A stretch of 64,000 nt of DNA from Pirellulales bacterium (GTDB lineage: Bacteria > Planctomycetota > Planctomycetia > Pirellulales > JALHPA01), in contig JANRLT010000065.1 in NCBI GenBank assembly GCA_033762255.1, positions 124,001-188,000 of the forward strand, in the 5' to 3' direction. Under the pieces are notes generated by a model. That model ran no database searches. It saw nothing but the letters and a program-made list of their open reading frames with translations, and had not been told where the DNA came from. This document shows positions 52,833 to 62,532 of this stretch, in pieces. How positions within the stretch are numbered: position 1 is the first letter of the stretch; every line of letters starts with the position of its first letter. Both the position numbers and the translations under genes were made by a program.

Positions 52833-55800
52833 TTATCTCCGCCCATAGCCCCCGGCACCTCGTGGCTGGCCGTTTCCATACCCATTTCCATTCCTGCCAT
52901 TGCGGGAGGGGGCGGGTTGGCTCTTGGGCTGGCTGGCCAAGAGGCGGTAGTTTCCCGGACCGAGCAGGTCTTCGAGGCGTTGTTTGAGTTCGTTGTTCCA
53001 TAAAATGCGCACCTGCTCGCTGCGCAGGTGGACCCGCGCGCCATCTGCTAGCCAGAGGGAGAGTTCCACTTCGCTGGTCCCGGGATATCCGCGCAATATC
53101 TCGTACAGCGATTGCAGCTTTTTTGGGCCATGCTGGTCTTCCAAGAGTCTTATCCGCACGCCGCGCGTCATACGCGTGGCCAGTTCGTCGAGCGGTATTA
53201 GTTCATTGACAATGATATTCGCCTCGTCGCTACCGACCCGGCGTTCCAGACTGCCCCGCACCGCCAAAATCGCCTCCGGCTGCACCATGTGCCCAAAGTT
53301 GACAAACTCGCTAGGCCACAAAATACAGCGCACCAGGCCATCGACATCCTCCAGATCAAACATGGCGTATTTCGTATTGGTTTCGCCGGCGCGGGGGTTT
53401 TTCGTCTGAGAAAACTTGATCGAACCGAGCATCCCCCCCAACAACACCTCGGTCCGACTTTCCAGTTGGGGGATGGCCGCGGTGGTGTGGCTGCAGTAAG
53501 CGCTTAAAGTTTCGGCGTAGGCGGCAAGCGGATGGCTGCTGAGATAAAAGCCCAACACTTCTTTTTCGCACATGAGGCGTTGTTTATCGTCCCATTCGGG
53601 CAAATCCGGCAAATGGAGCGGTTGTGCGGCTGGGCCTTCGTCAGGATCATCGCCAAACAGGCCCAGTTGGCCCACTTTGCGGTCGGCGGCGGCGGCGGCG
53701 CCGGTCTGGATGGCGCGGTCCAGGACGGCCATATATTGCGAGCGGCGCGCTCCCAGGCTGTCAAAGGCGCCCGCTTTGATCAGGGCCTCGAGCGTGGCGC
53801 GACTGCACGCGCCGGGATCGACCCGTTCACAAAAGTCAAACAGATCCTTAAAGGGGCCGCGCTTGTGGCGCTCGGCCACGATGGCCTCGCTGGCCTGGCC
53901 GCCGCACCCCTTGATGGCCGACAGGCCAAAGGTAATTTGCCCCCCCAACACGCCAAACTCCACATTGCTGGTGTTCACATTCGGGGGCAAAACCGTGACA
54001 TTCAGGCGGCGGCAGTCTTCCAGGTGCTCGACCAGTTTGTCCTTGGTCTTGAAATTGCGGCTGCTGATATCGCCGCACAACAGCGCGGCCATGAATTCGA
54101 TCGGGTAATGCGCCTTGAGATACGCCGTCATGTAGGCGATCAGCGCGTAGGCCGTGCTGTGCGATTTGTTAAAGCCGTAGCCGGCAAATTTGATAATCAA
54201 ATTCCAAAAGTCTTGCGCCTGCGCCTTGGAAACGCCGTTGGCCTGCGCGCCCGCGACAAATTGCTCGCGGTTTTTGGCGATGGTGTCTTCTTTCTTCTTG
54301 CTGATGGCCTTGATGCAGGTGTAAGCGGCGGCCAGTTCGATTCCCCCTAATTCATTCAGGATTCGCATGACCTGTTCCTGGTACACCATGACGCCGTGCG
54401 TCTCGCTGAGGATCTTTTCGCATATGGGATGAATGTATTCAGCTTTCTGCTGGCCATGCTTGACCTTGACATAATCCTCCACCATTCCCCCTTCCAGCGG
54501 TCCAGGCCGATACAGGGCGTTGGTCGCGATAATATCGCGAAAGTGGTCCGGCTTCATCTTTTGCAATAAATCGCGAATCCCCCCGCTTTCCAACTGAAAA
54601 ATCCCCTTGGTCTCGCCGCGACATAACAGCGCGAATGTTTGCTTGTCGTCCAAGGGGAACTTATGCGGATCAATTTTTTTCCCCGTCGTCTGCTCGATCA
54701 ACTCCACCGCGCGGCTCAGGATCGTCAAATTTCGCAAACCCAAAAAATCCATCTTCAACAGCCCCGCCGTCTCCACATCCCCCATCGACCATTGCGTGAT
54801 GACTTCGGCCTTGTCCTTGACCCGGCACAGCGGCACATACTCGTCCAGGGGCCGGTCGGCAATGACCACCGCCGCCGCGTGGGTGCCGACATTGCGGGCC
54901 AGCCCCTCGATTTTTTGCGCCAGGTCCAGCAGTTCGTGGATTTGGGGGTCGCGTTCGTAGGCAGCGCGCAGGTCGGCGCTTTTGGTCAGGGCTTCGCCTA
55001 GTTCGATCCCCAGTTCCTCGGGGACCATCGCCACGATTTTATCAACTTCGGGAATCGGCATGCCCAGCGCCCGTCCGACATCGCGAATGGCCGCCCGCGC
55101 GGCCAGCGTGCCAAACGTGCCGATCTGCGCCACATTGGCCGAGCCGTATTTGGACTTTACATAATCGATGACCAATTGCCGCCGATCCTGGCAAAAGTCG
55201 ATGTCGATATCGGGCGCTTCCTTGCGGTTAAGATCCAAAAACCGCTCAAAGAGCAGGTCATATTCCAAGGGACAGACATGGCTGAGGTACAGCGAATAAG
55301 AAACAATCGCCCCCACGCCGGAACCGCGCGCCGTGGCGGGAATGCCCTGTTGTCGGGCGTAATTCACAAAATCCCAGACGATCAAAAAATAGTTGGGGAA
55401 GCCCAGCTTTTCGATGACATCGAGTTCGCGGTCCAGCCGGTCGCGCACCTCGGCGCTCAGTTGATAAGCGGGATTGGCGTGGTCCACGCCGGGGGCCTTT
55501 TCCCCTTCCCAGCGGTGGGGGTGGTCGGCATACCGCTCGCGGCACCCTTGTTCGCATAGCGCGCGCAGAAATTCGCCGGGGGTTTTTTCGTCCGGCGGGG
55601 TGTAAACGGGAAAATGCCGCTTTCCCAACTCTAGATCGATCTGCACCGTGTCCGCAATCAACTGCGACTGTTTGACCGCCTCTTCCAAACCGGGAAAATG
55701 CGCGTACATTTCCGCTGGCCCGCGCAAATAAAACTGGTCCCCCTCCATCCGCATGCGGTTGGTGTCCGTCCGAAATTTGCCCGTGTTGATACAGAGCAGC

Positions 55801-56480
55801 ACATCCTGCGCGACCGCGTCCTCCTGGTTCACATAATGGGCGTCGCTGGTCGCCACCAGCGGCAAACCCATTCGCCGCGCGACCTCCACCGCCCCTTCCA
55901 TTTGCATCCGTTGAATATCCAAGCCGTTATTTTGAATCTCCACAAAATAGCGCTCGCCAAATAATTTTTGAAACCAAGCCGCCACGGCCTGCGCTTCGGT
56001 ATAATCCTGCTGGCTGGGCTGGCCGCCGCGCATGACCAATTTGCTAAACTCGCTCGAAACGCAGCCACTGAGGCAAATGATCCCCTCGCTATGCGCGGCC
56101 AACAGTTCCTTATCGATCCGCGGCTTAAAGTAAAAACCCTCCAAGTAAGCCGCGCTGGCCATTTTGATTAGATTTTTAAAACCAACCCGATTTTGCGCTA
56201 GTAGCGTCAGGTGGTAACTGGCTTCCTTAAGCGTGCCGGCGTCTTTTTGAAAACGACTGCCTGGCGAGATGTACGCCTCGTACCCCAGGATGGGGTTGAT
56301 CCCCTCTTTGCGGCAGGTGTTGTAAAATTCCAGCGCGCCGTGCAAATTACCATGATCCGTAAGCGCCAGCGCGTTCATGCCCAGTGATTTGGCGCGCTTG
56401 ACCAGTTTGGGTATCGGGCTGGCCCCATCCAAAAGGGAATAATGGCTATGGCAATGCAGATGCACAAAGGGAGCAGACAT
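52833..56480 (-). CDS. dnaE: DNA polymerase III alpha subunit
   Basis: Catalytic subunit of the replicative polymerase. The N-terminal PHP domain keeps metal-binding residues (HLHCHSHYSLLDGA at 7-20, LALTDHGNLHG at 38-48), unlike the degenerate PHP of E. coli. The active-site acids are in APDIDIDFCQDRR, followed by QIGTFGTLAARAAIRDVGRA, FQLESGGIRDLLQKM and GYGFNKSHSTAYALIAYMTA. Then come the helix-hairpin-helix region, an OB-fold (YAMFDLEDVDGLVRCILWPS) and a short G/N/R-rich C-terminal tail (RNGNGYGNGQPRGAGGYGRR). 1215 residues; AGGAGG five bases before the ATG at 56478-56480. Complete DnaE1-type enzyme. Confidence 0.97.
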   Translation of the reverse strand: MSAPFVHLHCHSHYSLLDGASPIPKLVKRAKSLGMNALALTDHGNLHGALEFYNTCRKEGINPILGYEAYISPGSRFQKDAGTLKEASYHLTLLAQNRVGFKNLIKMASAAYLEGFYFKPRIDKELLAAHSEGIICLSGCVSSEFSKLVMRGGQPSQQDYTEAQAVAAWFQKLFGERYFVEIQNNGLDIQRMQMEGAVEVARRMGLPLVATSDAHYVNQEDAVAQDVLLCINTGKFRTDTNRMRMEGDQFYLRGPAEMYAHFPGLEEAVKQSQLIADTVQIDLELGKRHFPVYTPPDEKTPGEFLRALCEQGCRERYADHPHRWEGEKAPGVDHANPAYQLSAEVRDRLDRELDVIEKLGFPNYFLIVWDFVNYARQQGIPATARGSGVGAIVSYSLYLSHVCPLEYDLLFERFLDLNRKEAPDIDIDFCQDRRQLVIDYVKSKYGSANVAQIGTFGTLAARAAIRDVGRALGMPIPEVDKIVAMVPEELGIELGEALTKSADLRAAYERDPQIHELLDLAQKIEGLARNVGTHAAAVVIADRPLDEYVPLCRVKDKAEVITQWSMGDVETAGLLKMDFLGLRNLTILSRAVELIEQTTGKKIDPHKFPLDDKQTFALLCRGETKGIFQLESGGIRDLLQKMKPDHFRDIIATNALYRPGPLEGGMVEDYVKVKHGQQKAEYIHPICEKILSETHGVMVYQEQVMRILNELGGIELAAAYTCIKAISKKKEDTIAKNREQFVAGAQANGVSKAQAQDFWNLIIKFAGYGFNKSHSTAYALIAYMTAYLKAHYPIEFMAALLCGDISSRNFKTKDKLVEHLEDCRRLNVTVLPPNVNTSNVEFGVLGGQITFGLSAIKGCGGQASEAIVAERHKRGPFKDLFDFCERVDPGACSRATLEALIKAGAFDSLGARRSQYMAVLDRAIQTGAAAAADRKVGQLGLFGDDPDEGPAAQPLHLPDLPEWDDKQRLMCEKEVLGFYLSSHPLAAYAETLSAYCSHTTAAIPQLESRTEVLLGGMLGSIKFSQTKNPRAGETNTKYAMFDLEDVDGLVRCILWPSEFVNFGHMVQPEAILAVRGSLERRVGSDEANIIVNELIPLDELATRMTRGVRIRLLEDQHGPKKLQSLYEILRGYPGTSEVELSLWLADGARVHLRSEQVRILWNNELKQRLEDLLGPGNYRLLASQPKSQPAPSRNGRNGNGYGNGQPRGAGGYGRR

Positions 56481-56765
56481 CGGTCCTCCTGACGGATGAG
56501 CCAGCCGGGATAGCCATCGCGGAAAGCCGCAAGGATTGTCACGGCAATCGCTAGCATGTTAAAGACCCCTTATTTTAACCCCTCTGCTGGCCACCGCTAG
56601 GACTGGCTCGAAATGTTCCGCATGTAGATCGATATGAGAAATAGTTTTTAACGTACCGTGGAGTATCAATTATTCTAAGTAAAAGCCAGATCAGCTTTTA
56701 GGAAGATGTGACAAAGAACGATGAGTGGTGGTTGGGTAACTCCCTTTGGAGGGGGACACAGGTGT

Positions 56766-56837
56766 AAAATAAAAAACTGAGCGGGCCAGCAGATTGAGAG
56801 GCACCATTTTCTCAAGCCCTGGTCTGACCACGCTCAG
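56766..56837 (-). terminator. terminator-like hairpin upstream of dnaE
   Basis: On the minus strand CTGAGCG (complement of 56831-56837) pairs with CGCTCAG (complement of 56777-56783), reinforced by an inner GACCAG/CTGGCC pairing, and is followed by TTTTTTATTTT (56776-56766). It would end a minus-strand transcript before dnaE, although no gene on that strand lies between it and the sulfatase start. The gap 56481-57079 otherwise shows no gene; it is AT-rich from about 56840. Confidence 0.5.
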
Positions 56838-57079
56838 ATTCTGTGATTTAGTATGGTAACAAATTGCAAATTTGTCTCGTTTTTTGAGACGGGATTTTTG
56901 TAAAATATGGATTAAACTTTTAACTGACAGAGCTTTACAACACGTTAATTCCTTATTTGCCAATCTCATTAAGCGGGATTTTCCCCCTCCCTCCATGACT
57001 GATAAGCTTATTGGGCAATAATTCCCGTTTTTTTGCTTTTAGAGCAAAAACTACCCCTTTTGCCGTACTTTCCTCTTTG

Positions 57080-58528
57080 ATGATTCCTAAAATTCAAATG
57101 CATCCCCGCCACTGGCAATTATTTTTGATCGGTTGGAGTTTATTAGGGTTACTAGCAGGGGGGGGAGCTGTGGCGGCCAGCGGGGAACAACCGCGGCCGG
57201 CTCCGGTCGCGCTCCCACGCAACATTTTACTTTTTGTCGCGGACGACCTGGGTTTGCAGTTGGGGTGTTATGGTGATCAGCAGGCAGTGACGCCCCACAT
57301 CGATGCCTTTGCCCAAAGTGGCACCCGCTTTACGCACGCTTTTTGCAATACCGCGAGTTGCAGCCCCAGCCGCGCAACCATTTTGACCGGTCAGCATAGC
57401 CACACGCACGGCATGTATGGCTTGGCGCACAATGAGCATCATTTTCGCCTGCGGGAGGGAGTCTCTACACTACCGGCATTGTTACGCGAGACTGGCTATT
57501 ACACGGGAGTGGTGGGAAAGTTTCATGTCGAACCGGCGGAGGTGGTGCGATTTAACATGATCAACCCCGTGACCGGTGGAAATAACGACCCGGTCGGATT
57601 AACCAACGGATTTAAGAAAGTTATGAGTAACGCGGCGGGCAAACCATTCTTGGCCTATGTTTGCACGACCGACCCGCATCGTCCTTTTGCCAACCAGCGC
57701 GAATATGATCAGGTTATCCCCCGAAAATTTGACCCCGTAAAATTGATGGTGCCGCGCTTTTTACCCGATCGCCAGGAAACGCGCGCGGATCTGGCCGAAT
57801 ACTATGCCGCTATCTCCCGAATGGACGCCGCCTTTGGCATGATCGTGGATGCCCTTACGGCCGCGGGACACGCGGAGGATACCTTAATCCTCTTTCTCAG
57901 TGATAACGGCATGCCCTGGCCCGGGGCCAAGACCACCCTTTATGACGCCGGCACGCATTTGCCGCTTATTATCCGACAACCAGGACACAAATTGCCCGGC
58001 GGCACCAACAACGCCCTGGTGTCTTGGGTGGACTTGCTACCCACAATTCTGGAGTATGCCCAAGTCGCCGACCTAGGCCGCAAACTACCGCCAAATTTAG
58101 CGGGGCGGTCGTTTTTCAAAATTTTAGAAGAATCCGCACCCGTGGGTTGGGATGAATGGTATGGCAGTCATACCTTTCACGAAGTAACCATGTATTATCC
58201 AATGCGCGGCATGCGCACCCGCCAATATAAGTACATTCGCAATCTGGCGCACCAACTGCCGTTTCCCACCGCGCAAGACTTGTACGGCTCTCCCACGTGG
58301 CAAGCGGCATTGCGGGAGGAAAAGTCATTGTATGGGGAGCGCGGTTTAGGGGAGTTTTTGCAGCGGCCCGCGGAAGAGTTGTATGATTTGCAGTCCGATC
58401 CCCACGAGGCTCGCAATCTGGCGGGTGAACCCGGTCAAGCGCCGCGGTTGCGGGAAATGAGGCAAAAAGTCCATGCCTGGCAAACTGCCACGGGCGATCC
58501 GTGGCTCATCAAAGACCAGCACGAATAA
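57080..58528 (+). CDS. exported formylglycine-dependent sulfatase
   Basis: Type I sulfatase that hydrolyses sulfate esters. The maturation signature C-x-P-S-R is C94 in NTASCSPSRATILTGQ, converted to formylglycine by an FGE enzyme encoded elsewhere. Metal ligands are in LLFVADDLGLQLG and LILFLSDNGMPWPGAK. The N-terminus (LFLIGWSLLGLLAGGGAVAA) is a signal peptide. ATG at 57080 used, 482 residues; an upstream TTG frame adds nothing recognisable. The substrate is unknown; planctomycetes carry many such enzymes for algal polysaccharides. The convergent comF ends eight bases downstream. Confidence 0.92.
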   Translation: MIPKIQMHPRHWQLFLIGWSLLGLLAGGGAVAASGEQPRPAPVALPRNILLFVADDLGLQLGCYGDQQAVTPHIDAFAQSGTRFTHAFCNTASCSPSRATILTGQHSHTHGMYGLAHNEHHFRLREGVSTLPALLRETGYYTGVVGKFHVEPAEVVRFNMINPVTGGNNDPVGLTNGFKKVMSNAAGKPFLAYVCTTDPHRPFANQREYDQVIPRKFDPVKLMVPRFLPDRQETRADLAEYYAAISRMDAAFGMIVDALTAAGHAEDTLILFLSDNGMPWPGAKTTLYDAGTHLPLIIRQPGHKLPGGTNNALVSWVDLLPTILEYAQVADLGRKLPPNLAGRSFFKILEESAPVGWDEWYGSHTFHEVTMYYPMRGMRTRQYKYIRNLAHQLPFPTAQDLYGSPTWQAALREEKSLYGERGLGEFLQRPAEELYDLQSDPHEARNLAGEPGQAPRLREMRQKVHAWQTATGDPWLIKDQHE

Positions 58529-58535
58529 GCCAGTG

Positions 58536-59297
58536 TTAGGTTTGAGAAAAAAACGCGCGCGCGAGCACCGCCACATCCACCCGGGCCGCTCCTCCCGCCA
58601 GCAGTAATTTGGCCGCTTGGTGGCAGGTACTGCCGCTAGTCAAAATATCATCCACCAGCAAGACCGTGGCTCCGGCATAGTTGACTCCCCGGGCAAAGGC
58701 AAACGCCCCGCGCAAATTCAATCGCCGCTGTCGGGCCGAAAGTTCCCCCTGGGGTTTGGTGGGACGCTTGCGCACCAACCCGTGGCCCACGGGTGCCTGA
58801 ACCACGGCTGCCAGGGCCTGAGCCAAATGTTCCGGGGCGTTGATTCCCCTTCGCCAACGTCGCCACCAGTGCATGGGGATAGGCACAACCACCTGATAGG
58901 GAATCGCGCGAAGTTCCTCACGGCGGGAATCCACGAAAAGTTGCCCCAGCGCATGCACCAGGGGGAATTCGTGGGCGGACTTGCAGCGTAAAATGGCGTC
59001 GCGCAGCAAGCCCTCATAAGATCCTAGGGCCACTACGCGTTCAAAGGCAAACTTGGCATCCCGACAATCGCGACAGTCCACCCCGTCGAAAAGTGGCACC
59101 TCTAAGTACGCGCCGCACCGCGGACAAGACGCTTTTCCCGTGGGTACTAACCGTCGCGCGCAAGGCTCGCAAATCAGCCGCGATACGGGAGGGGAAAGCT
59201 CTACCTGGCAGGTTAAACAGACTGGCGGAAAGATCAAATCCCGGGCAATTTGCCAGGCGGCCCAGCTACCGTGCCAAAAATTTTGCAGTAAAGCCAT
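58536..59297 (-). CDS. ComF family phosphoribosyltransferase-like protein
   Basis: 253 residues. N-terminal zinc-finger-like cysteines (CLTC, CEPC, CPRC, CRDC between about 27 and 80) precede a type I phosphoribosyltransferase domain with VPIPMHWWRRWRRGINAPEH, KRPTKPQGELSARQRRLNLRGAF, and the PRPP loop VLLVDDILTSGSTCHQAAK. In competent bacteria ComF acts in uptake of transforming DNA; in most others its role is unproven. Single gene, ATG at 59295-59297. Confidence 0.92.
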   Translation of the reverse strand: MALLQNFWHGSWAAWQIARDLIFPPVCLTCQVELSPPVSRLICEPCARRLVPTGKASCPRCGAYLEVPLFDGVDCRDCRDAKFAFERVVALGSYEGLLRDAILRCKSAHEFPLVHALGQLFVDSRREELRAIPYQVVVPIPMHWWRRWRRGINAPEHLAQALAAVVQAPVGHGLVRKRPTKPQGELSARQRRLNLRGAFAFARGVNYAGATVLLVDDILTSGSTCHQAAKLLLAGGAARVDVAVLARAFFSQT

Positions 59298-59624
59298 GCC
59301 AGGCTCTAGTTGAAATGGGGGGGCTAACTGTCCTCAATGCCGATGATTGTATCCCGAAAAATTGATAAATCCGCTTTTTCCCCGGTTATGATAACAATTA
59401 AATATCGTTTTTTTGTTTTTCGGGGGTTTTTACTAGCAAAGAGTCGGTTTTCCAGGCATGTTACAAGTAGTTTTCAGTTGCGGAAGTGCGCAGTCTTGCT
59501 TGAATCACTTGCGGGTTGTCGCAATTTTTACTGAAAAACGGACCCAATAGACCTAAAATATCGGTACTGCTTTTTCGGTAATGCGCAAAAACTACTATTT
59601 CAGGGCACTCCCCATCCGATTCAT
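59298..59624. other. divergent intergenic region comF / sensor kinase gene
   Basis: 327 bp, AT-rich in its centre, no gene recognised. A short open frame at 59337-59534 has no ribosome-binding site or family match. Confidence 0.45.
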
Positions 59625-61643
59625 ATGTCCGGGAATCTGTTACTCCTTGACGTGGCGGAAAATCATAATCTTGCTTCCTTGCCGAAGCTGGAGCTAAAAA
59701 TTGTTTGGCTTGGCACGGTCCCCGCTGTGGCAGGTCCCATTGCGGCGCGGGTGCGCGAACGGGGAGGAACCTGGCAGGCTTTTGCGGATCTCAAAGAATA
59801 CCACTCGAGGACGGGGGCTCACTCTGCCCCCCCGCCGGAAATCTGCATGGTGGATCAGGATGTAGCGCAAGCCGCCGGTGGGCAAACCCCGGATCCCCTT
59901 TGGAAAGAGCTATTTGAAAATCACTCGCAGCGAGTCTGGGTGGTAGTGGCCCCGCAGGCAAATTTGTCGGAGGTGGAGCGGTATTATTCCCTGGGAGCCG
60001 CGGGAGTGGTACGCGCAACCACGATCGAGGATTTTTGGGGCGTTATCCTGCAATGTCAAAGAGTATTGCATTCCCAAATAAGCATGTCGAACAATCACCC
60101 CGCCGGTATGGGGGAATTAACTGGCTTATGGGAGCAGGCGTTTTCCGCTTGTCGGGTTGCGGCCTGGAGTTGGGAAGTAGGAGGCATCCGCGGGCAGTTT
60201 TCCCGGAATTTGCCCGAGTTGATGGGCTTTCAGGCCGGCGATTACGAGCGGCTGTCACGGGGAGATTTGGAAATTTGGCTGGAACACATTCATCCGGAGG
60301 ACCACGAACAGTTTTCCCAAACAATTTTGCGTTGCCTCAACAGCCACGAGCCTTATTCCGTGGAATATCGCGTGCGCAATGCCCAGGGAAAATCGCGGTG
60401 GTTGATGTCGCGGGGAGGGTTTGTTAGCGATGCGCTGGGACAGTCGCGGTTACAGGGTATCACCGCCGACATTAGCGATCGCAAGCAGGCCCAAATCGCG
60501 CTAGCCGATAGTGAGCAGCGGTTTCGCGAATTTATGGATAACAGCCAGTGCGTGGCATTTATCAAGAATCGCGAAGGGTACTATGTCTATGTCAATCGTA
60601 ATTTTCGCGAATTGCTCTTTGCCAACCCTCCGCCCATCATTGGTCAACATGACCGGGAGATTTATCCCCCGGAAGTCGCCAACAGGCTGCGCGAGCAGGA
60701 TTTAAAAATCTGGCATAGCCGCGCCCCCTGGTCCGGCATGGAAGACGTGCCGATCGCCACGGGCGAATTACGGCATTGGTGGTCCGTTAAGTTCATTTTG
60801 AAAAATTCGTACGGCGACGAATTTTTGGGGGGGATGGCGATCGATATCACCCCCCAACTACAGGCGGAGGATCAGACCCGCACCTTGCTCGAGGAACTAT
60901 CGCATTTGTCGCGGCTGGCCACGATGGGCCAACTAGTGGCCGAACTGGCGCATGAGCTTAACCAGCCGCTGTATGCCGCCAGCAACTACACCGAAGCCAG
61001 CCTTAACCAATTACGCCAGACGGGCCGCGCCTCCGCCGAGTTGCTGGGCTGGATGACCGAAGTCTCCGTGCAAATCCGCCGCATGAACGAGATCATTCGT
61101 CGTGTCAGCGGATTTGGCAGCCGCGGCCCCGAATCTCCCCAGATTTGCCAGTTGAACGAACTGATCATGGAGTGCCACAATCTCCTCCAGGTCCGGCTAC
61201 GCAAGGCTCCCATCCGGTTAATATACAATCTTGATCCAAACTTGCCGCAAATCCTGGCACAGCCTTTGCAGCTACAGCAAGTATTGATCAACCTGGTCAC
61301 AAATGCCTTGGATGCTTTATTGACCGTTGCCGTTGACAATCCGCAAATCTCCATCCGCACCTGGAAAAATGAGGGCCAGAGTGTGGGCCTGGAAGTGGCT
61401 GATAACGGCCCCGGCGTCTCCGCTGAACGGATGGCACGGATTTTCGAGCCCTTTTACACGACCAAACCCGAGGGAGTCGGGTTGGGATTGTCCATTAGCA
61501 AATCAATTGTCGAAGCGCATGGGGGCAAGTTAACTGCCCTACCCAACCAACCCCGGGGGCTCAAATTTCAAATGGAGTTCCCGGTGGAACATAAGGCTTA
61601 TTATTATGCACCTATCAGCACTGGAGTCGGCGATGGCACTTGA
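59625..61643 (+). CDS. FixL-like PAS sensor histidine kinase with pseudo-receiver
   Basis: Soluble kinase of 672 residues, no membrane segment. Residues about 20-150 resemble a receiver fold (KLELKIVWLG...VWVVVAPQANLSEVERYYSLGA) but the usual phospho-acceptor aspartate is not evident. Two PAS domains follow (about 175-295, ending LQGITADISDRKQ; about 300-425, QCVAFIKNREGYYVYVNRNF). HisKA has H443 in LAELAHELNQPLYAASNY, typical of the FixL/DctB group, and HATPase has NLVTNALDAL, VADNGPGVS and GVGLGLSISKSIVEAHGG. The downstream regulator overlaps by 11 bp, so they form a coupled pair. The input signal is unknown; no haem-binding histidine pocket could be identified. Confidence 0.92.
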   Translation: MSGNLLLLDVAENHNLASLPKLELKIVWLGTVPAVAGPIAARVRERGGTWQAFADLKEYHSRTGAHSAPPPEICMVDQDVAQAAGGQTPDPLWKELFENHSQRVWVVVAPQANLSEVERYYSLGAAGVVRATTIEDFWGVILQCQRVLHSQISMSNNHPAGMGELTGLWEQAFSACRVAAWSWEVGGIRGQFSRNLPELMGFQAGDYERLSRGDLEIWLEHIHPEDHEQFSQTILRCLNSHEPYSVEYRVRNAQGKSRWLMSRGGFVSDALGQSRLQGITADISDRKQAQIALADSEQRFREFMDNSQCVAFIKNREGYYVYVNRNFRELLFANPPPIIGQHDREIYPPEVANRLREQDLKIWHSRAPWSGMEDVPIATGELRHWWSVKFILKNSYGDEFLGGMAIDITPQLQAEDQTRTLLEELSHLSRLATMGQLVAELAHELNQPLYAASNYTEASLNQLRQTGRASAELLGWMTEVSVQIRRMNEIIRRVSGFGSRGPESPQICQLNELIMECHNLLQVRLRKAPIRLIYNLDPNLPQILAQPLQLQQVLINLVTNALDALLTVAVDNPQISIRTWKNEGQSVGLEVADNGPGVSAERMARIFEPFYTTKPEGVGLGLSISKSIVEAHGGKLTALPNQPRGLKFQMEFPVEHKAYYYAPISTGVGDGT

Positions 61644-62253
61644 AAATCCACGGGAACGAATGGTTTATGTGGTGGATGACGACCCCGCGGCCCGCCAATC
61701 GGTGGCAGCGCTCGCGCAGTCCCATGGGCTACCCGTGCAAACGTTTAACAGCGCGGAGGATTTTTTAGCCCACTACCAACCACAAATGCGCGGGTGTCTG
61801 GTGCTGGATGTCCGGATGAACCAAATGAGCGGTTTGGACTTGCAGGAGGAACTGAAACAGCGGGGGTCCACCTTGCCGGTTATTATGATCACCGGTTATG
61901 CCGATATCCCCATGGCGGTGCGGGCCATGTACAATGGGGCGGTCACTTTTTTGGAAAAACCGGCTGGCGATCAGGAATTATGGAGATACATCCAAATCGC
62001 CCTGGACCAAGAGCAACATCTAGCCACTATCCAAGCCCAGAAAAATGAAATTGAGGCTAACTTTAACAGCCTCTCCACCGGTGAAAAACAAGTCCTGGAA
62101 AAATTGCTGGCCGGTCTCCCAAACAAAGCCATCGCCGTCGATCTGGATATGGGCCTGCGCACCGTGGAAATGCGCCGCGCGATCATCATGAAAAAGATGC
62201 AAGCGGGCTCGCTGGCGGAATTAGTGCGTTTGATAATTATGATCCGGCCCTAA
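61633..62253 (+). CDS. FixJ/NarL-type response regulator
   Basis: Partner of the preceding kinase. Receiver domain with acidic pocket VVDDDPAAR, phospho-acceptor D59 in LVLDVRMNQMSGLDL, T/S in MITGYAD and K in LEKPAG. A C-terminal LuxR-type helix-turn-helix follows (residues about 145-205): LSTGEKQVLEKLLAGLPNKA and DLDMGLRTVEMRRAIIMKKM. The recognition helix has VEMRRA where FixJ has VEVHRA. ATG at 61633 with GGAG eight bases upstream; 206 residues. It is a DNA-binding activator by family. The next gene, 331 bp on, encodes a pilin-like protein and is a candidate target. Confidence 0.93.
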   Translation: MALENPRERMVYVVDDDPAARQSVAALAQSHGLPVQTFNSAEDFLAHYQPQMRGCLVLDVRMNQMSGLDLQEELKQRGSTLPVIMITGYADIPMAVRAMYNGAVTFLEKPAGDQELWRYIQIALDQEQHLATIQAQKNEIEANFNSLSTGEKQVLEKLLAGLPNKAIAVDLDMGLRTVEMRRAIIMKKMQAGSLAELVRLIIMIRP

Positions 62254-62532
62254 CCATCAAGCGAAAGCAAATGCAGGATCTTTTTGCTATTTTCCGGCAC
62301 ACGCCTTTTGGCTTGCGGACAAAAAGGGAGAGAGACAGTTAAGCCTACGATTGCGCATTTTCTAGGGCGCTCATGACGGGCATCCATCGTTTGGCCCCCA
62401 CATACGCTCCCGGGGGACACACTTCTATTTTTGACGATAGCCCCATCTCTTAGGCTGATTTTTGCCCGGGAGGGGGGAGCGGGGGTTCCTCCACCTGCTG
62501 AAAAAATTTTTTCTAACCCCTTGATTTGGCCA
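62254..62532. other. intergenic region upstream of the DUF1559 gene
   Basis: No gene recognised between the response regulator and the operator-like motif. The last third is AT-rich; a run gaaaaaattttttc forms a short dyad near 62501-62514. Confidence 0.45.

Noticed and set aside
56691-56996. 101-residue minus-strand open frame upstream of dnaE
   Set aside because: It spans a terminator-like hairpin, has no ribosome-binding site and its sequence looks like translated AT-rich non-coding DNA.
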